Of a stretch of 64,000 bases of DNA, positions 34,266-43,538 are shown piece by piece. The DNA is taken from contig CAZCVP010000006.1 in assembly GCA_964501915.1 (NCBI GenBank), positions 15,819 to 79,818 on the forward strand, in the 5' to 3' direction. Positions within the stretch are counted from its first letter, which is position 1, and every line of letters starts with the position of its first letter. The translations under genes and the position numbers were made by a program. Source of the DNA: CAYFPX01 sp964501915. GTDB taxonomy: Bacteria > Myxococcota_A > UBA796 > CAJQPC01. The notes beneath the pieces are model-generated. The model worked only from the letters and a program-made list of their open reading frames with translations, searched no databases and was not told the DNA's origin.

Positions 34266-34874
34266 CTAACCCAGGCACTCCTGGAGGTGGGCGACGAGCG
34301 CGTGCCGGACCTGCTCTCTGTCCAGGGGCTGACCCAGCTCGACCGCCATCGAGGTGAGCAGGTCGCTGTCGAGCCCGCAGGGGTGGATGCGGCGGAAGTA
34401 CGCCAGGTCCACGTCGACGTTCAGCGCCAGGCCGTGCCAGGTCACCCAGCGCCGGCAGGCGATGCCGACGGAGCAGAGCTTGCGGCCGCCGACCCAGGCG
34501 CCGGTGTTGCGCGGGTCGCGGCCGGCGTCGAGACCGAAGTCGCCGCAGGTGCGGATCGCGGCCTCCTCGAGGCGCCGGAGGTGGTCGTGCAGGTCGGCCC
34601 GTGGTCCCGAGAGCTGGATGACGGGGTAGACCACGAGCTGGCCCGGCCCGTGGAAGGTGACGTCGCCGCCGCGCTCGACCTCGACCACCGGCACCTCCCC
34701 CGGATCGAGCACGTTGGCCGCCGAGGTGCGCCGCCGGCCGAGGGTGTAGACCGGCTCGTGTTCCAACACCAGCAGGGTGTCCTCGCGGTCACCGGCGATG
34801 CGCTCGGCGAGGACCTGGAGCTGGCGGGCGTGGGCCGCCCGGTAGGCGAGCCGGCCCAGGTGCTCGACGATCAC
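34266..34874 (-). CDS. lipB: Octanoyltransferase LipB
   Basis: LipB of 202 residues. It transfers octanoyl from acyl carrier protein to lipoyl domains. The signature RGGDVTFHGPGQLVVYPVI and the catalytic Cys in the segment WHGLALNVDVD...HPCGL are present, as is VGGRKLCSVGI with the conserved Lys. GTG start overlaps the tmk stop (GTGA). It acts before LipA, encoded at 41480, on the E2 subunit encoded at 39318. Confidence 0.94.
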   Translation of the reverse strand: MIVEHLGRLAYRAAHARQLQVLAERIAGDREDTLLVLEHEPVYTLGRRRTSAANVLDPGEVPVVEVERGGDVTFHGPGQLVVYPVIQLSGPRADLHDHLRRLEEAAIRTCGDFGLDAGRDPRNTGAWVGGRKLCSVGIACRRWVTWHGLALNVDVDLAYFRRIHPCGLDSDLLTSMAVELGQPLDREQVRHALVAHLQECLG

Positions 34875-35461
34875 AGCAGGTCGGCCACCGCAGCGAGCAC
34901 GCGGGCGTGGACCTGCTCCGGCGTGCCGCGGGCGTCGACGGGCACGATGCGCTCGCCGCGCATCGACAGCAGCGCAAGCGCGGCACCGTAGGCGGCCGAG
35001 ACGGCCTCCAGGGTGCTGCGGGTCTCGAAGCGGTCCAGGGCCTCGCCGCGGGCCTCGATGCGGGCCAGGCAGTCGTCGATGGACAGATCGAGGAAGATCG
35101 TGGCGTCGGGGGCGGGGAACCCGGCGTTGAGCGAGAGCACGTGCTCCAGGGGAGCCGCCAGGGACTGGTAGGCCAGCGAGGAGTGGTAGTAGCGGTCGGT
35201 CACCACCCACCGGCCTTCGGCGACGATGGGCAGGATCTCGCGGTCCAGGTGGTCTCTTCGATCGGCGGCGAAGAGGTAGGGGAGCACGTCGTCGGCCAGC
35301 GGGTTGCGCCCGGCCAGGGCGTCGCGGATCAGCCGGCCCACCGGGCCGGTCGACGGCTCGGCGGTGGCGTGCGCCCCCTCGATGGCGTCGACGAGCCTGC
35401 GGACCTGGGTGGTGCCCCCCGATCCGTCGAGTCCCTCGATGGCGATGAAGGCGCCGGTCAT
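34871..35461 (-). CDS. tmk: Thymidylate kinase, altered P-loop
   Basis: dTMP kinase of 196 residues. FIAIEGLDGSGGTTQVRRL is the P-loop region, VVTDRYYHSSLAYQ is the DR(Y/F) motif and IFLDLSIDDCLARIEAR the LID-preceding segment. The P-loop reads GSGGTTQ; the almost universal Lys of GxxxxGK(S/T) is Gly. The reverse strand at this point is clear (GGATCGGGGGGCACC), though it sits in a run of six G where a base error is conceivable. Coupled to lipB. Confidence 0.88.
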   Translation of the reverse strand: MTGAFIAIEGLDGSGGTTQVRRLVDAIEGAHATAEPSTGPVGRLIRDALAGRNPLADDVLPYLFAADRRDHLDREILPIVAEGRWVVTDRYYHSSLAYQSLAAPLEHVLSLNAGFPAPDATIFLDLSIDDCLARIEARGEALDRFETRSTLEAVSAAYGAALALLSMRGERIVPVDARGTPEQVHARVLAAVADLL

Positions 35462-35513
35462 GGGACTCCGGTAACTCTTTACAGGGGGCTGGCATGGAGC
35501 CGTATACGGTGCC

Positions 35514-35534
35514 ATCGGCGCAGGACGCGCCGAT
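35514..35534 (+). other. Hairpin in the leader of the metalloprotease gene
   Basis: ATCGGCGC (35514-35521) pairs with GCGCCGAT (35527-35534) across AGGAC. It lies about 34 bases before the ATG, and a perfect palindrome CCGTATACGG is at 35500-35509. Either could be an operator or leader structure. Confidence 0.35.
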
Positions 35535-35567
35535 GCGACTTCGACGTCCACCGCAGGCACCGACACC

Positions 35568-37133
35568 ATGATCCTCTCGCTCCTCGTCGCCACGTCCGTG
35601 GCCGGCCCCGCGCACGTCCACGACGCGACCGCGCCCGCCACCAAGCAGGCTCTCTACGACAGCGTGCTCGACCACTTCGACGCCGCGGCCCTGCCGGGAG
35701 CCACGGTGGACCGCTTCGGCTGCGCGACGGTGCTCGTGCAGCAGCTCAAGGACAACTGGGAGCTCTTCGACGCCGCCGAACAAGCCGAGCTGACGGCGCT
35801 GGTGGCCCCCTGGAAGCAGGACCTGGTGGAGGTCCTGCCCAGCCTGCCGCCGCCGCCGCCCGAGGACGGACCCGAGGACACCTGCATCGGCGCCGTGGGA
35901 GCCCATCGCTACCAGACCACCCACTTCTCGCTGGAGTGGGACGGCGACAACATCGACCAGGACGACGTGGAGGACTTCGCCGAGGCCCTGGAGTTCTCCT
36001 GGGAGACCGAGGTCGAGGAGCTGGGCTGGAAGGAGCCCGACCTCAGCCACGCCTACAAGATCCTCGTCTACATCGACTCCTCCAACTACGCCGGCGCCTA
36101 CACCTCCGTCGAGCGCTGCTCGGTGGGGTTCTCCCCCTACATCGTGACCGGCAACGGCATCTTCTGGGGCGACTGGTACCAGGACCTTGCCGCCCACGAG
36201 TTCAACCACGCCATCCAGTTCGCCTACGGCTACGGACACGAGTTCTTCTACTGGGAGTCGACCGCCACCTACATCGAAGAGCAGGTCTACCCGTCGCACA
36301 ACGCCTGGTCGCCCTACATCTCGGGCTACACCGAGAGCCCCTGGATCGCCCTGAACGCCTCGAGTCAGCAGGACAGCGAGGTCTTCTACCACATGTACGC
36401 GATGGCGATCTTCAACTTCTACATCGACGAATACCTCGGCGGACACGACCTGGTGAGGGAGACCTGGGAGTACGTGGAGGACTACCCGAGCTCGATCTAC
36501 TCGCTGTACATGCCGACCATCCTCGAGGACCTCGGCCACGACTGGGAGGAGGCCTACGCGGGCTTCATCGCCGCCAACACGGTCATGGACTACGAGGAGA
36601 GCCGCTACTTTGGATCCGTGAGCCGGGAGGACTGGGTCCACGAGCTTCCGCTCCACGACGGCGCCACCACCTCGCGCCGGCCCGAGCCCCTGGGCCAGAA
36701 CTTCTGGCGCATCAGCACCGACGCCTTCGACGCCGACGAGCCGGACCTGAAGCTGCACCTGGAGGGCAAGCTGGGCGCGGAGTGGATGGTGCTCTTCGTC
36801 GGAACCACCGACGACCGGGTCGAGGAGATCGTGGTCTGTGACGAGGTCGAGGGCGAGTCCGGCGAGGAGACCCGCGAAGGCACGCTGACCCAGTGGGACC
36901 GCTTCGAGGACGTCTGGGTCGTGATGTCGCCGATGGTCTACGACTACGAAGAGTCCTACAACTACGCCTTCGACGTGTGGTCCGAGGGTCCCCCGGAGCC
37001 GCCGCCGGAGGAGACCGTGGACGGGGAGGGCGAGGGTGGCGGCCTGATGGGCGGGTGCGCCACGGCGACGGCTGTGCCTGGTGTGTGGGTCCTGGTCGGG
37101 CTGGCCGGGCTCTTCTGGCGGCGTCGGGACTGA
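35568..37133 (+). CDS. Secreted HExxH metalloprotease-like protein with sorting tail
   Basis: Protein of 521 residues: signal peptide (MILSLLVATSVAG), an N-terminal helical region, a zinc-protease core and a C-terminal anchor. The core has HEFNHAIQFAYGYGHEFFYW, an HExxH site followed by a Glu-rich helix (WESTATYIEE) that would supply the third ligand, a gluzincin-like arrangement. The C-terminus MGGCATATAVPGVWVLVGLA then WRRRD is another MYXO-CTERM-like signal. Family not recognised by name. Confidence 0.7.
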   Translation: MILSLLVATSVAGPAHVHDATAPATKQALYDSVLDHFDAAALPGATVDRFGCATVLVQQLKDNWELFDAAEQAELTALVAPWKQDLVEVLPSLPPPPPEDGPEDTCIGAVGAHRYQTTHFSLEWDGDNIDQDDVEDFAEALEFSWETEVEELGWKEPDLSHAYKILVYIDSSNYAGAYTSVERCSVGFSPYIVTGNGIFWGDWYQDLAAHEFNHAIQFAYGYGHEFFYWESTATYIEEQVYPSHNAWSPYISGYTESPWIALNASSQQDSEVFYHMYAMAIFNFYIDEYLGGHDLVRETWEYVEDYPSSIYSLYMPTILEDLGHDWEEAYAGFIAANTVMDYEESRYFGSVSREDWVHELPLHDGATTSRRPEPLGQNFWRISTDAFDADEPDLKLHLEGKLGAEWMVLFVGTTDDRVEEIVVCDEVEGESGEETREGTLTQWDRFEDVWVVMSPMVYDYEESYNYAFDVWSEGPPEPPPEETVDGEGEGGGLMGGCATATAVPGVWVLVGLAGLFWRRRD

Positions 37134-37218
37134 GCGGGTTCAGCGCCCGAAGAGGTGCCAGGGGCCGAAGACGCCGGAGTCGTCGGTCCCGTTGAGGCCC
37201 CGTGACTGACCGGCGGGC

Positions 37219-38619
<1,401 letters not shown>

Positions 38620-38628
38620 CGTCTGCTC

Positions 38629-39321
38629 CTAGCCGGCGTTCAGGGAGAGATCGCCGGTGGGGTCGGTCTCCGACAGCTCGTCCTTGGCCCGGACCAGGGG
38701 GTCCTCGCCGGGCGTCACCTGGGCCTCGATGAAGCGGGGACCTCCGGCCGCCCGGGCCTCGCTCACCGCGGAGAGCACGTCGCTGACCAGGCCCCCGTCG
38801 ACCAGGCGGGCCTTGATGCCGTAGCTCATGGCGTGGTGGCTCAGGCTGCCGGCGAGCTGCTCGGCGTAGGGTGCGTCGTCGCCGCGCTTCCAGGCGTGGG
38901 CGAGGAAGATCACCCGGAGGTGGTGCAGGGCGGCGAAGTTCAGGGCCTCGTGGAAGGCGCCACAGGACGCGGACCCCTCACCGAGGAAGGAGAGCACCGC
39001 GTCGTCGGGGTTGGCCATGGCCAGGCCGCAGGCGTGCAGCAGCCGCGCGGCCGGGGAGGTGGTGATCGGGGCCACGCGCCAGGGCCGGGCCCCGGCCAGC
39101 CCGTCGACCAGGCGGTCCCTGGGGCAGCCGCGCAGCACGGCGCCGAGGCGCTCCCGCAGGCCGGGCACGACCCAGTCGGTCTTCTCCACGCCGAGGAAGC
39201 CCCCGGCGATGATCGCCTCCAGGCCCCTGGCCGGCACCCCGAGGGGCCTGGGGCTCGAGGCCTGGAGCCAGAGGTCCGCCTTGCGGAGCTCGGTGAGCGC
39301 CTCCATCAGGGAGGGCTTCAC
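38629..39321 (-). CDS. pdhA: Compact pyruvate dehydrogenase E1 alpha-like subunit
   Basis: Thiamine-diphosphate E1 alpha homologue of only 230 residues (usual length 320-370). The core FLGEGSASCGAFHEALNFAA corresponds to the GDGxxxxGxFHEALN thiamine motif, but the Asp of GDG is Glu and the distal NN pair is replaced (FLAHAWKRGD). The first 90-100 residues of a normal subunit, including the YRDHG region, are mostly missing. GTG start overlaps the E2 stop (GTGA). The gene sits between E2 and E3, so it is the only candidate E1 alpha; whether it is catalytic is open. Confidence 0.7.
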   Translation of the reverse strand: MKPSLMEALTELRKADLWLQASSPRPLGVPARGLEAIIAGGFLGVEKTDWVVPGLRERLGAVLRGCPRDRLVDGLAGARPWRVAPITTSPAARLLHACGLAMANPDDAVLSFLGEGSASCGAFHEALNFAALHHLRVIFLAHAWKRGDDAPYAEQLAGSLSHHAMSYGIKARLVDGGLVSDVLSAVSEARAAGGPRFIEAQVTPGEDPLVRAKDELSETDPTGDLSLNAG

Positions 39322-40559
39322 CGCAGCTCCAGCAGCAGCGAAGCCGGGCTCTCCAGGACCTTCTTCAGCGCCGCCACGAACCTCGCTCCGACCGCGCCGT
39401 CGATGATGCGGTGGTCGAAGGAGGGGGACAGGTACATCATGTCGCGGATCGCGACCTCGCCGTCGACCACCATCGGGCGCTGGACGATGCGGTTCACGCC
39501 GAGGATGGCGACCTCGGGCACGTTGAGGATCGGGGTGGCGAAGACGCCGCCGATGTTGCCGACGCTGGTGACGGTGAAGGTGCCGCCCTGCAGCTCGTCG
39601 AGGCGGACCTTGCCCTCGCGGGTGCGCTGGATGAGGTCCGCCAGCTCCGCGGCGATCTGCAGGATGGACTTCTGCTCGCAGTTCTTGACCACGGGCACGA
39701 ACAGCCCGTTGGGGGTGTCGGTAGCCACGCCGATGTTGACGTCGCCGTGGACCGCCAGGGCGAAGGGGTCGTCCTCGACGACGGCGTTGACGTTGGGGAA
39801 CTCCCGGAAGACGACAGCGCAGGCCTTCATCACGAAGGGCAGGTAGGTGAGCTTCACGCCCCGGGCGGCGGCGCCCTCCTTGAGCTGGCCCCGGAGGGTG
39901 ACCAGGTCGGTGACGTCGACCTCGTCGACGTAGGTGAAGTGGGGGGCCGTGCGCTTGGACAGGGCCATCTGCTCGGCGATCTTGCGGCGCAGGCCGACGA
40001 TCTTGATGCGCTCGACCGCGCCGGAGGGCACGACCTTGGCCTGGGGCAGCGCGGCGGGGGCCACCGGCGTGGCAGCCGGATCTGCGGCGGGGGCCGCGGC
40101 GTGCTGCACGAGGTCCGAGCGGGTGACCCGTCCACCGCGTCCGGAGCCGACGACCTTGGACAGGTCGACGCCGAGCTCTCGGGCGGAGCGGCGCACGGCG
40201 GGGGTGGCGATGGCCTTGGGGCCCCTGGGGCGGGGGGGTGGAGCGGTGGGAGCTGGCGGGGGTGTGGTGGCGGTCGGCTCGCTCGGCGGCTCGGCGGCGG
40301 CTCCAGCGCCGTTGGCGGGGGCGGCGCCGTCCTCGATGTCCACCAGCGGCGTGTGCACCGCCACCATGTCGCCCACGGCGTGGTGGAGGCGGGCGACCTT
40401 GCCCGCGCGGGGGGTGCTGATCTCCACGGTGGCCTTGTCGGTCATGATCTCGCAGACGGCCTGGTCCTCGGCGAGCACGTCGCCCTCCTGGACCAGCCAC
40501 TGGACGACCTCGCCTTCGATGACGCCCTCGCCGATCTCGGGTAGCTTGAACTGGAACAT
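39318..40559 (-). CDS. pdhC: 2-oxo acid dehydrogenase E2 (dihydrolipoyl acyltransferase)
   Basis: E2 core subunit of 413 residues: one N-terminal lipoyl domain with the lipoylated Lys42 in TDKATVE, a Pro/Ala linker, the peripheral subunit-binding domain (AIATPAVRRSARELGVDLSK), and the catalytic acyltransferase domain ending SFDHRIIDGAVGARF with the active-site His. One lipoyl domain, as in branched-chain or Gram-positive-type PDH E2. Starts nine bases after pdhB. Confidence 0.94.
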   Translation of the reverse strand: MFQFKLPEIGEGVIEGEVVQWLVQEGDVLAEDQAVCEIMTDKATVEISTPRAGKVARLHHAVGDMVAVHTPLVDIEDGAAPANGAGAAAEPPSEPTATTPPPAPTAPPPRPRGPKAIATPAVRRSARELGVDLSKVVGSGRGGRVTRSDLVQHAAAPAADPAATPVAPAALPQAKVVPSGAVERIKIVGLRRKIAEQMALSKRTAPHFTYVDEVDVTDLVTLRGQLKEGAAARGVKLTYLPFVMKACAVVFREFPNVNAVVEDDPFALAVHGDVNIGVATDTPNGLFVPVVKNCEQKSILQIAAELADLIQRTREGKVRLDELQGGTFTVTSVGNIGGVFATPILNVPEVAILGVNRIVQRPMVVDGEVAIRDMMYLSPSFDHRIIDGAVGARFVAALKKVLESPASLLLELR

Positions 40560-40568
40560 CCGGGGCTC

Positions 40569-41483
40569 CTAGTAGGTGGCGCTGGCGGCCATGGCCGCGG
40601 CGACTTCGGCGGTCCCGCCCGACACCAGCGCCGGGGGGGCCTCCAGGTAGAGGAAGGCGGCCTCGGTGGCCGCGCGGAGGATGCGGTCGGCGGCGGCACG
40701 GTCGGGGCTCTCGCCCTCGACCAGCAGCACCCGGCCGGTGCGACGGACGGACTCGGCGACCGCGCGCACGTCGAGGGGGGCGAGCGTGCGCAGGTCGATG
40801 ACCTCGACCTCGTGGCCCTGCTCGGCGGCCTGCTCCGCCGCGTCGAGGGCGGCGGCGACGTCGGCGCCCCAGGCCAGGGCGGTGACGCTGTCGCCGGTCC
40901 GGGCGGTCCGGGCCTGGCCGATGGGCACGAGCGCGTCGGTCACCGGCCCGCGGCTTGCGTAGAGCGCCAGGGGCTCCAGCAGCACGAGGGGGCCCCGGTG
41001 GCGCACCGCCGCACGCAGCAGCCCGGCGGCGTCGGCCGGGCTGGAGGCGCTGGCGACGGTGATGCCCGGAGCGCTCAACAGCAGCCCGACGACGGACGCC
41101 TCCTGGAGGTCCCCCGCGGGGCCGCAGGGCAGCCGCAGGACCATCGGCGCCGAGAACTCTCCGCCGGTGCGGCTGGCGAGGGTGCCCGCCTCGGCGAGGA
41201 GCTGCTCCAGGGCCCCGAACACCCTGCCGGCGGAGGGAAGCTCGATGACCGGGATCCGCCCCCCCATGCCCAGCCCGGCCGCCACGCCGACGAGGCCGGC
41301 CTCCGACAGCGGCGTGTCGACCACCCGGGAGGCCCCGTGGGTCGCCAACAGGCCCTCGGTGGTCCCGGAGACTCCGCCGAGCACGCCCACGGCCTCGCCG
41401 ATGACCATCACCCGCTCGTCGGCGGTCAGCAGCTCGTCGAGGGTGTCGCGGATCGCGCGAGAGAACGGGACGGGCAGGCTCAA
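40569..41483 (-). CDS. pdhB: 2-oxo acid dehydrogenase E1 beta subunit
   Basis: E1 beta of 304 residues. VMVIGEAVGVLGGVSGTTEG, DTPLSEAGLVGVAAGLGMGG and VIDLRTLAPLDVRAVAESVR are the family blocks; the Glu that activates thiamine diphosphate lies in PLSEAG. The TTG start overlaps the lipA stop (TTGA), which fits translational coupling. The N-terminus is a few residues shorter than usual. Confidence 0.9.
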   Translation of the reverse strand: MSLPVPFSRAIRDTLDELLTADERVMVIGEAVGVLGGVSGTTEGLLATHGASRVVDTPLSEAGLVGVAAGLGMGGRIPVIELPSAGRVFGALEQLLAEAGTLASRTGGEFSAPMVLRLPCGPAGDLQEASVVGLLLSAPGITVASASSPADAAGLLRAAVRHRGPLVLLEPLALYASRGPVTDALVPIGQARTARTGDSVTALAWGADVAAALDAAEQAAEQGHEVEVIDLRTLAPLDVRAVAESVRRTGRVLLVEGESPDRAAADRILRAATEAAFLYLEAPPALVSGGTAEVAAAMAASATY

Positions 41484-42388
41484 GAGAGCATCTCCGGGGC
41501 GGACTCGGACGTGCGGCGCAGGTCCTGGCGGATGTAGAACTCGCCGGCCTTGTAGCTCGAACGGACCAGCGGCCCGGAGGCCACGACAGCGAAGCCCATG
41601 TCCCGGCCGGCCTGCTCCCAGGCGGCGAAGCGCTCCGGCTCGACGAAGCCGGCGACCTCCAGGTGACGGCTGGTGGGTTGGAGGTACTGGCCCAGGGTGA
41701 GGAAGGAGACCCCGACCTCGCGCAGGTGCCCCATGGTCTCCAGCACCTCGGCCTCGGTCTCGCCGCAGCCGACCATGATCGATGACTTGGTGTGGTGGTG
41801 GGGCCGGCGGGCCTCGAGCCAGGCCAGGACCTCGAGGCTCTGGCGGTAGCCGGCCCGCGGGTCCCGCACGGTGGGCGTGAGGCGCTCGACGGTCTCGATG
41901 TTGTGGGCGATGACGGTCGGGTCGCTGGCTGCGATGTGCTCGAGCAGGTCCGGGCGGCCCTGGAAGTCGGGGATCAGGACCTCCACCAGGGTCCTGGGGC
42001 TGGCCTCGGCGATGGCCTGGACACACGCGGCGTAGTGGTCGGCCCCCTGGAGCTCCAGGTCGTCCCGGTTCACCGAGGTCAGCACCACGTAGTCCAGGCC
42101 CAGCTCGGCGATGGCCGAGGCCACGTTGGCGGGCTCGTCTGGATCGAGGGGGGCCCCGGACCTCCGGGTGTTCACGGCGCAGAAGCGGCAGCCCCGGGTG
42201 CAGAGGTCCCCCATGACCATGAAGGTCGCGGTGCCGCCGCCCCAGCACTCGCCGATGTTCGGGCAGCGGGCCTCCTCGCAGACGGTGTGGAGGCTCAGCT
42301 CCCGCGCACGGGTCTTGATCCGCCCATAGCGGGCCTGCCGCTCCCCGCTGGGAAGTCGGACCTTGATCCATGGTGGCTTGCGCTGCAA
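41480..42388 (-). CDS. lipA: Lipoyl synthase LipA
   Basis: Radical-SAM enzyme of 302 residues that inserts sulfur into octanoyl-E2. Auxiliary-cluster Cys in CEEARCPNIGECW, radical-SAM CTRGCRFC, C-terminal RSSYKAGEFY with the conserved Arg-Ser-Ser. The TTG at 42388 gives the standard N-terminus (MQRKPPWIKVRLP); upstream in-frame sequence runs into the divergent peroxiredoxin gene. First gene of the PDH cluster, making the cofactor assembly step and the complex one unit. Confidence 0.94.
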   Translation of the reverse strand: MQRKPPWIKVRLPSGERQARYGRIKTRARELSLHTVCEEARCPNIGECWGGGTATFMVMGDLCTRGCRFCAVNTRRSGAPLDPDEPANVASAIAELGLDYVVLTSVNRDDLELQGADHYAACVQAIAEASPRTLVEVLIPDFQGRPDLLEHIAASDPTVIAHNIETVERLTPTVRDPRAGYRQSLEVLAWLEARRPHHHTKSSIMVGCGETEAEVLETMGHLREVGVSFLTLGQYLQPTSRHLEVAGFVEPERFAAWEQAGRDMGFAVVASGPLVRSSYKAGEFYIRQDLRRTSESAPEMLS

Positions 42389-42436
42389 GGGAGTGCCCTG
42401 TTGAAGGGGTCGATTCCTAACCGGATAGCGGGTTGC

Positions 42437-42946
42437 ATGGCCCGACCCACATCCTCCGTTCTCGCCGGACAGCCAGCACCCCCGTTCGACCTCCCAGACC
42501 AGCACAGCCAGCGACATCGCCTCGAAGACCTCGCCGGTCGAGCCGTGGTGCTGTGGTTCTACCCCAAGGACTTCACCAAGGGCTGAACCCTCGAAGCTCG
42601 CGGGTTCCGCGAGATCTGGGATCGCTGCCAGGAGCACGGCGTCGCGCTCTACGGCGTCAGCCTCGACTCCATCGACAGCCACAAGCGCTTCGCAGAGTCC
42701 CTCGACGTGCCCTACCCGCTGCTCGCCGACCGCGGCGGCACCGTGGCCCGCGCCTACGGCGTCAGGCGGGGCCTGGGGCCGGTCGCCGTCGCCAGCCGCA
42801 GGACCTTCCTCATCGGACCCGATGGCCTCGTCGTCCGGCGCTGGGACAAGGTCGACGTCCACGCCCACCCCACCCAGGTCGAGGTGGCGCTCGCCGAGGA
42901 GGGCTTCCTCGGCGAGGACGCGATCCCCAGGAGAGGGAAGTCCTGA
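42437..42946 (+). CDS. bcp: Predicted selenocysteine peroxiredoxin (BCP/PrxQ type)
   Basis: Peroxiredoxin of 169 residues if UGA at 42584-42586 is selenocysteine (residue 50). Before it: LWFYPKDFTKG; after it: TLEARGFREIWDRCQEHGVA and then LYGVSLDSIDSHKRFAESLD. In BCP/PrxQ enzymes this site is FYPKDFTPGC, where the Cys is peroxidatic, so UGA replaces the catalytic residue exactly. The resolving Cys at +5 is Ala; a Cys 13 residues on (WDRC) could serve. The remainder through RRTFLIGPDGLVV is normal. A perfect SECIS-like hairpin follows the UGA. Divergent from lipA. Expected to reduce peroxides with thiol donors. Sec-containing Prx is a known bacterial selenoprotein family. Confidence 0.88.
42597..42613 (+). 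promoter_or_regulatory. Bacterial SECIS-like hairpin after UGA 42584
   Basis: CTCGCGG and CCGCGAG form a perfect 7-bp stem closed by the loop GTT. The loop begins 20 bases after the T of UGA, and G is the first loop base, as SelB recognition of bacterial SECIS elements requires. The hairpin lies inside the reading frame. Confidence 0.78.
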
Positions 42947-42956
42947 TCGGAGCGCG

Positions 42957-43031
42957 AGTGTCGCTGTGGGCGACATTGGAGGCGTCACACACCCGTGTGG
43001 GCGCCCGAGTGTCGCTCACCACGACACTCGG
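42957..43031. terminator. Three successive hairpins after the peroxiredoxin gene
   Basis: AGTGTCGC/GCGACATT (42957-42977), CACAC/GTGTG (42988-42999) and CCGAGTGTCG/CGACACTCGG (43005-43031, perfect 10 bp) follow the stop codon. The first and third share the AGTGTCGC core. There is no T tract. They probably end the peroxiredoxin transcript or insulate the iron operon that follows. Confidence 0.5.
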
Positions 43032-43061
43032 CTCTCGCCTGGGTGGTCTGGGACAGGGAAT

Positions 43062-43082
43062 TGAAAAGGACATTCACTTTCA
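43062..43082 (+). promoter_or_regulatory. Candidate Fur-like operator 1 (TGAAA-N11-TTTCA)
   Basis: TGAAAAGGACATTCACTTTCA is a 5-11-5 inverted repeat in an unusually AT-rich patch upstream of the bfd-bfr genes. The same architecture recurs at 43125-43145. Confidence 0.5.
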
Positions 43083-43124
43083 GGTGGACACGGACCGGCG
43101 GGGTGGACATACTCCGAGGGTAGT

Positions 43125-43145
43125 TGAAAGTGACTTGCAATTTCA
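43125..43145 (+). promoter_or_regulatory. Candidate Fur-like operator 2 (TGAAA-N11-TTTCA)
   Basis: TGAAAGTGACTTGCAATTTCA has the same half-sites and 11-base spacer as the site 63 bases (six helical turns) upstream. It ends 10 bases before the ATG of the Bfd-like gene, so a bound repressor would block both transcription and the ribosome site region. Confidence 0.5.
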
Positions 43146-43155
43146 CGTTGGCTGG

Positions 43156-43449
43156 ATGCAGCACGAAGACGGCCACCTCCCGGGACCCTTCCTCCCCCTC
43201 GAGCGGGGGCGCCCGCTGCTCTGGCTGCCGACGCATCCCGAGGGGCTGCCCCGCACACCGGCCATCGGGCGCCCGATGACCCGCTGCGAGTGCGAGGAGG
43301 TGGGCTTCGACCAGGTCGCCGAGCGCGTCGAGGCCGGCGAGCCGCTCCAGCAGGTGGCCGAGCGCACGGGCTGCGGGCGGAACTGCTCGGCCTGTGTCGA
43401 CGACCTGCTGCGCCACCTGCACGCGCGTCGCGGACGCCCCTGCCACTGA
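43156..43449 (+). CDS. bfd: Bfd-like [2Fe-2S] protein
   Basis: Protein of 97 residues. The C-terminal half is a Bfd (bacterioferritin-associated ferredoxin) domain: Cys-x-Cys in TRCECEEVG, then GCGRNCSAC, giving the CxC...CxxxxC-type [2Fe-2S] set. The first 40 residues are Pro-rich and of unknown role; an internal ATG at TRCECEE would give a 57-residue Bfd of standard size. It lies 89 bases before bacterioferritin. Bfd reduces bacterioferritin to release iron. Confidence 0.82.
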   Translation: MQHEDGHLPGPFLPLERGRPLLWLPTHPEGLPRTPAIGRPMTRCECEEVGFDQVAERVEAGEPLQQVAERTGCGRNCSACVDDLLRHLHARRGRPCH

Positions 43450-43538
43450 TCGGGCGGCTCGCCCACAGGGTGTGCTCCAGGGAAGCCGCCCGTCTGGCGT
43501 ACGCGGGTTAGGTGGGGCGCCCTCCCAAGGAGCGCCAG

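Noticed and set aside
35500..35509. CCGTATACGG palindrome as a defined transcription factor site
   Set aside because: A single 10-base palindrome without a second copy or a known match. Noted in the leader entry only.
42389..42436. Specific regulator site between divergent lipA and peroxiredoxin
   Set aside because: No palindrome or recognisable promoter element is clear in the 48 bases.
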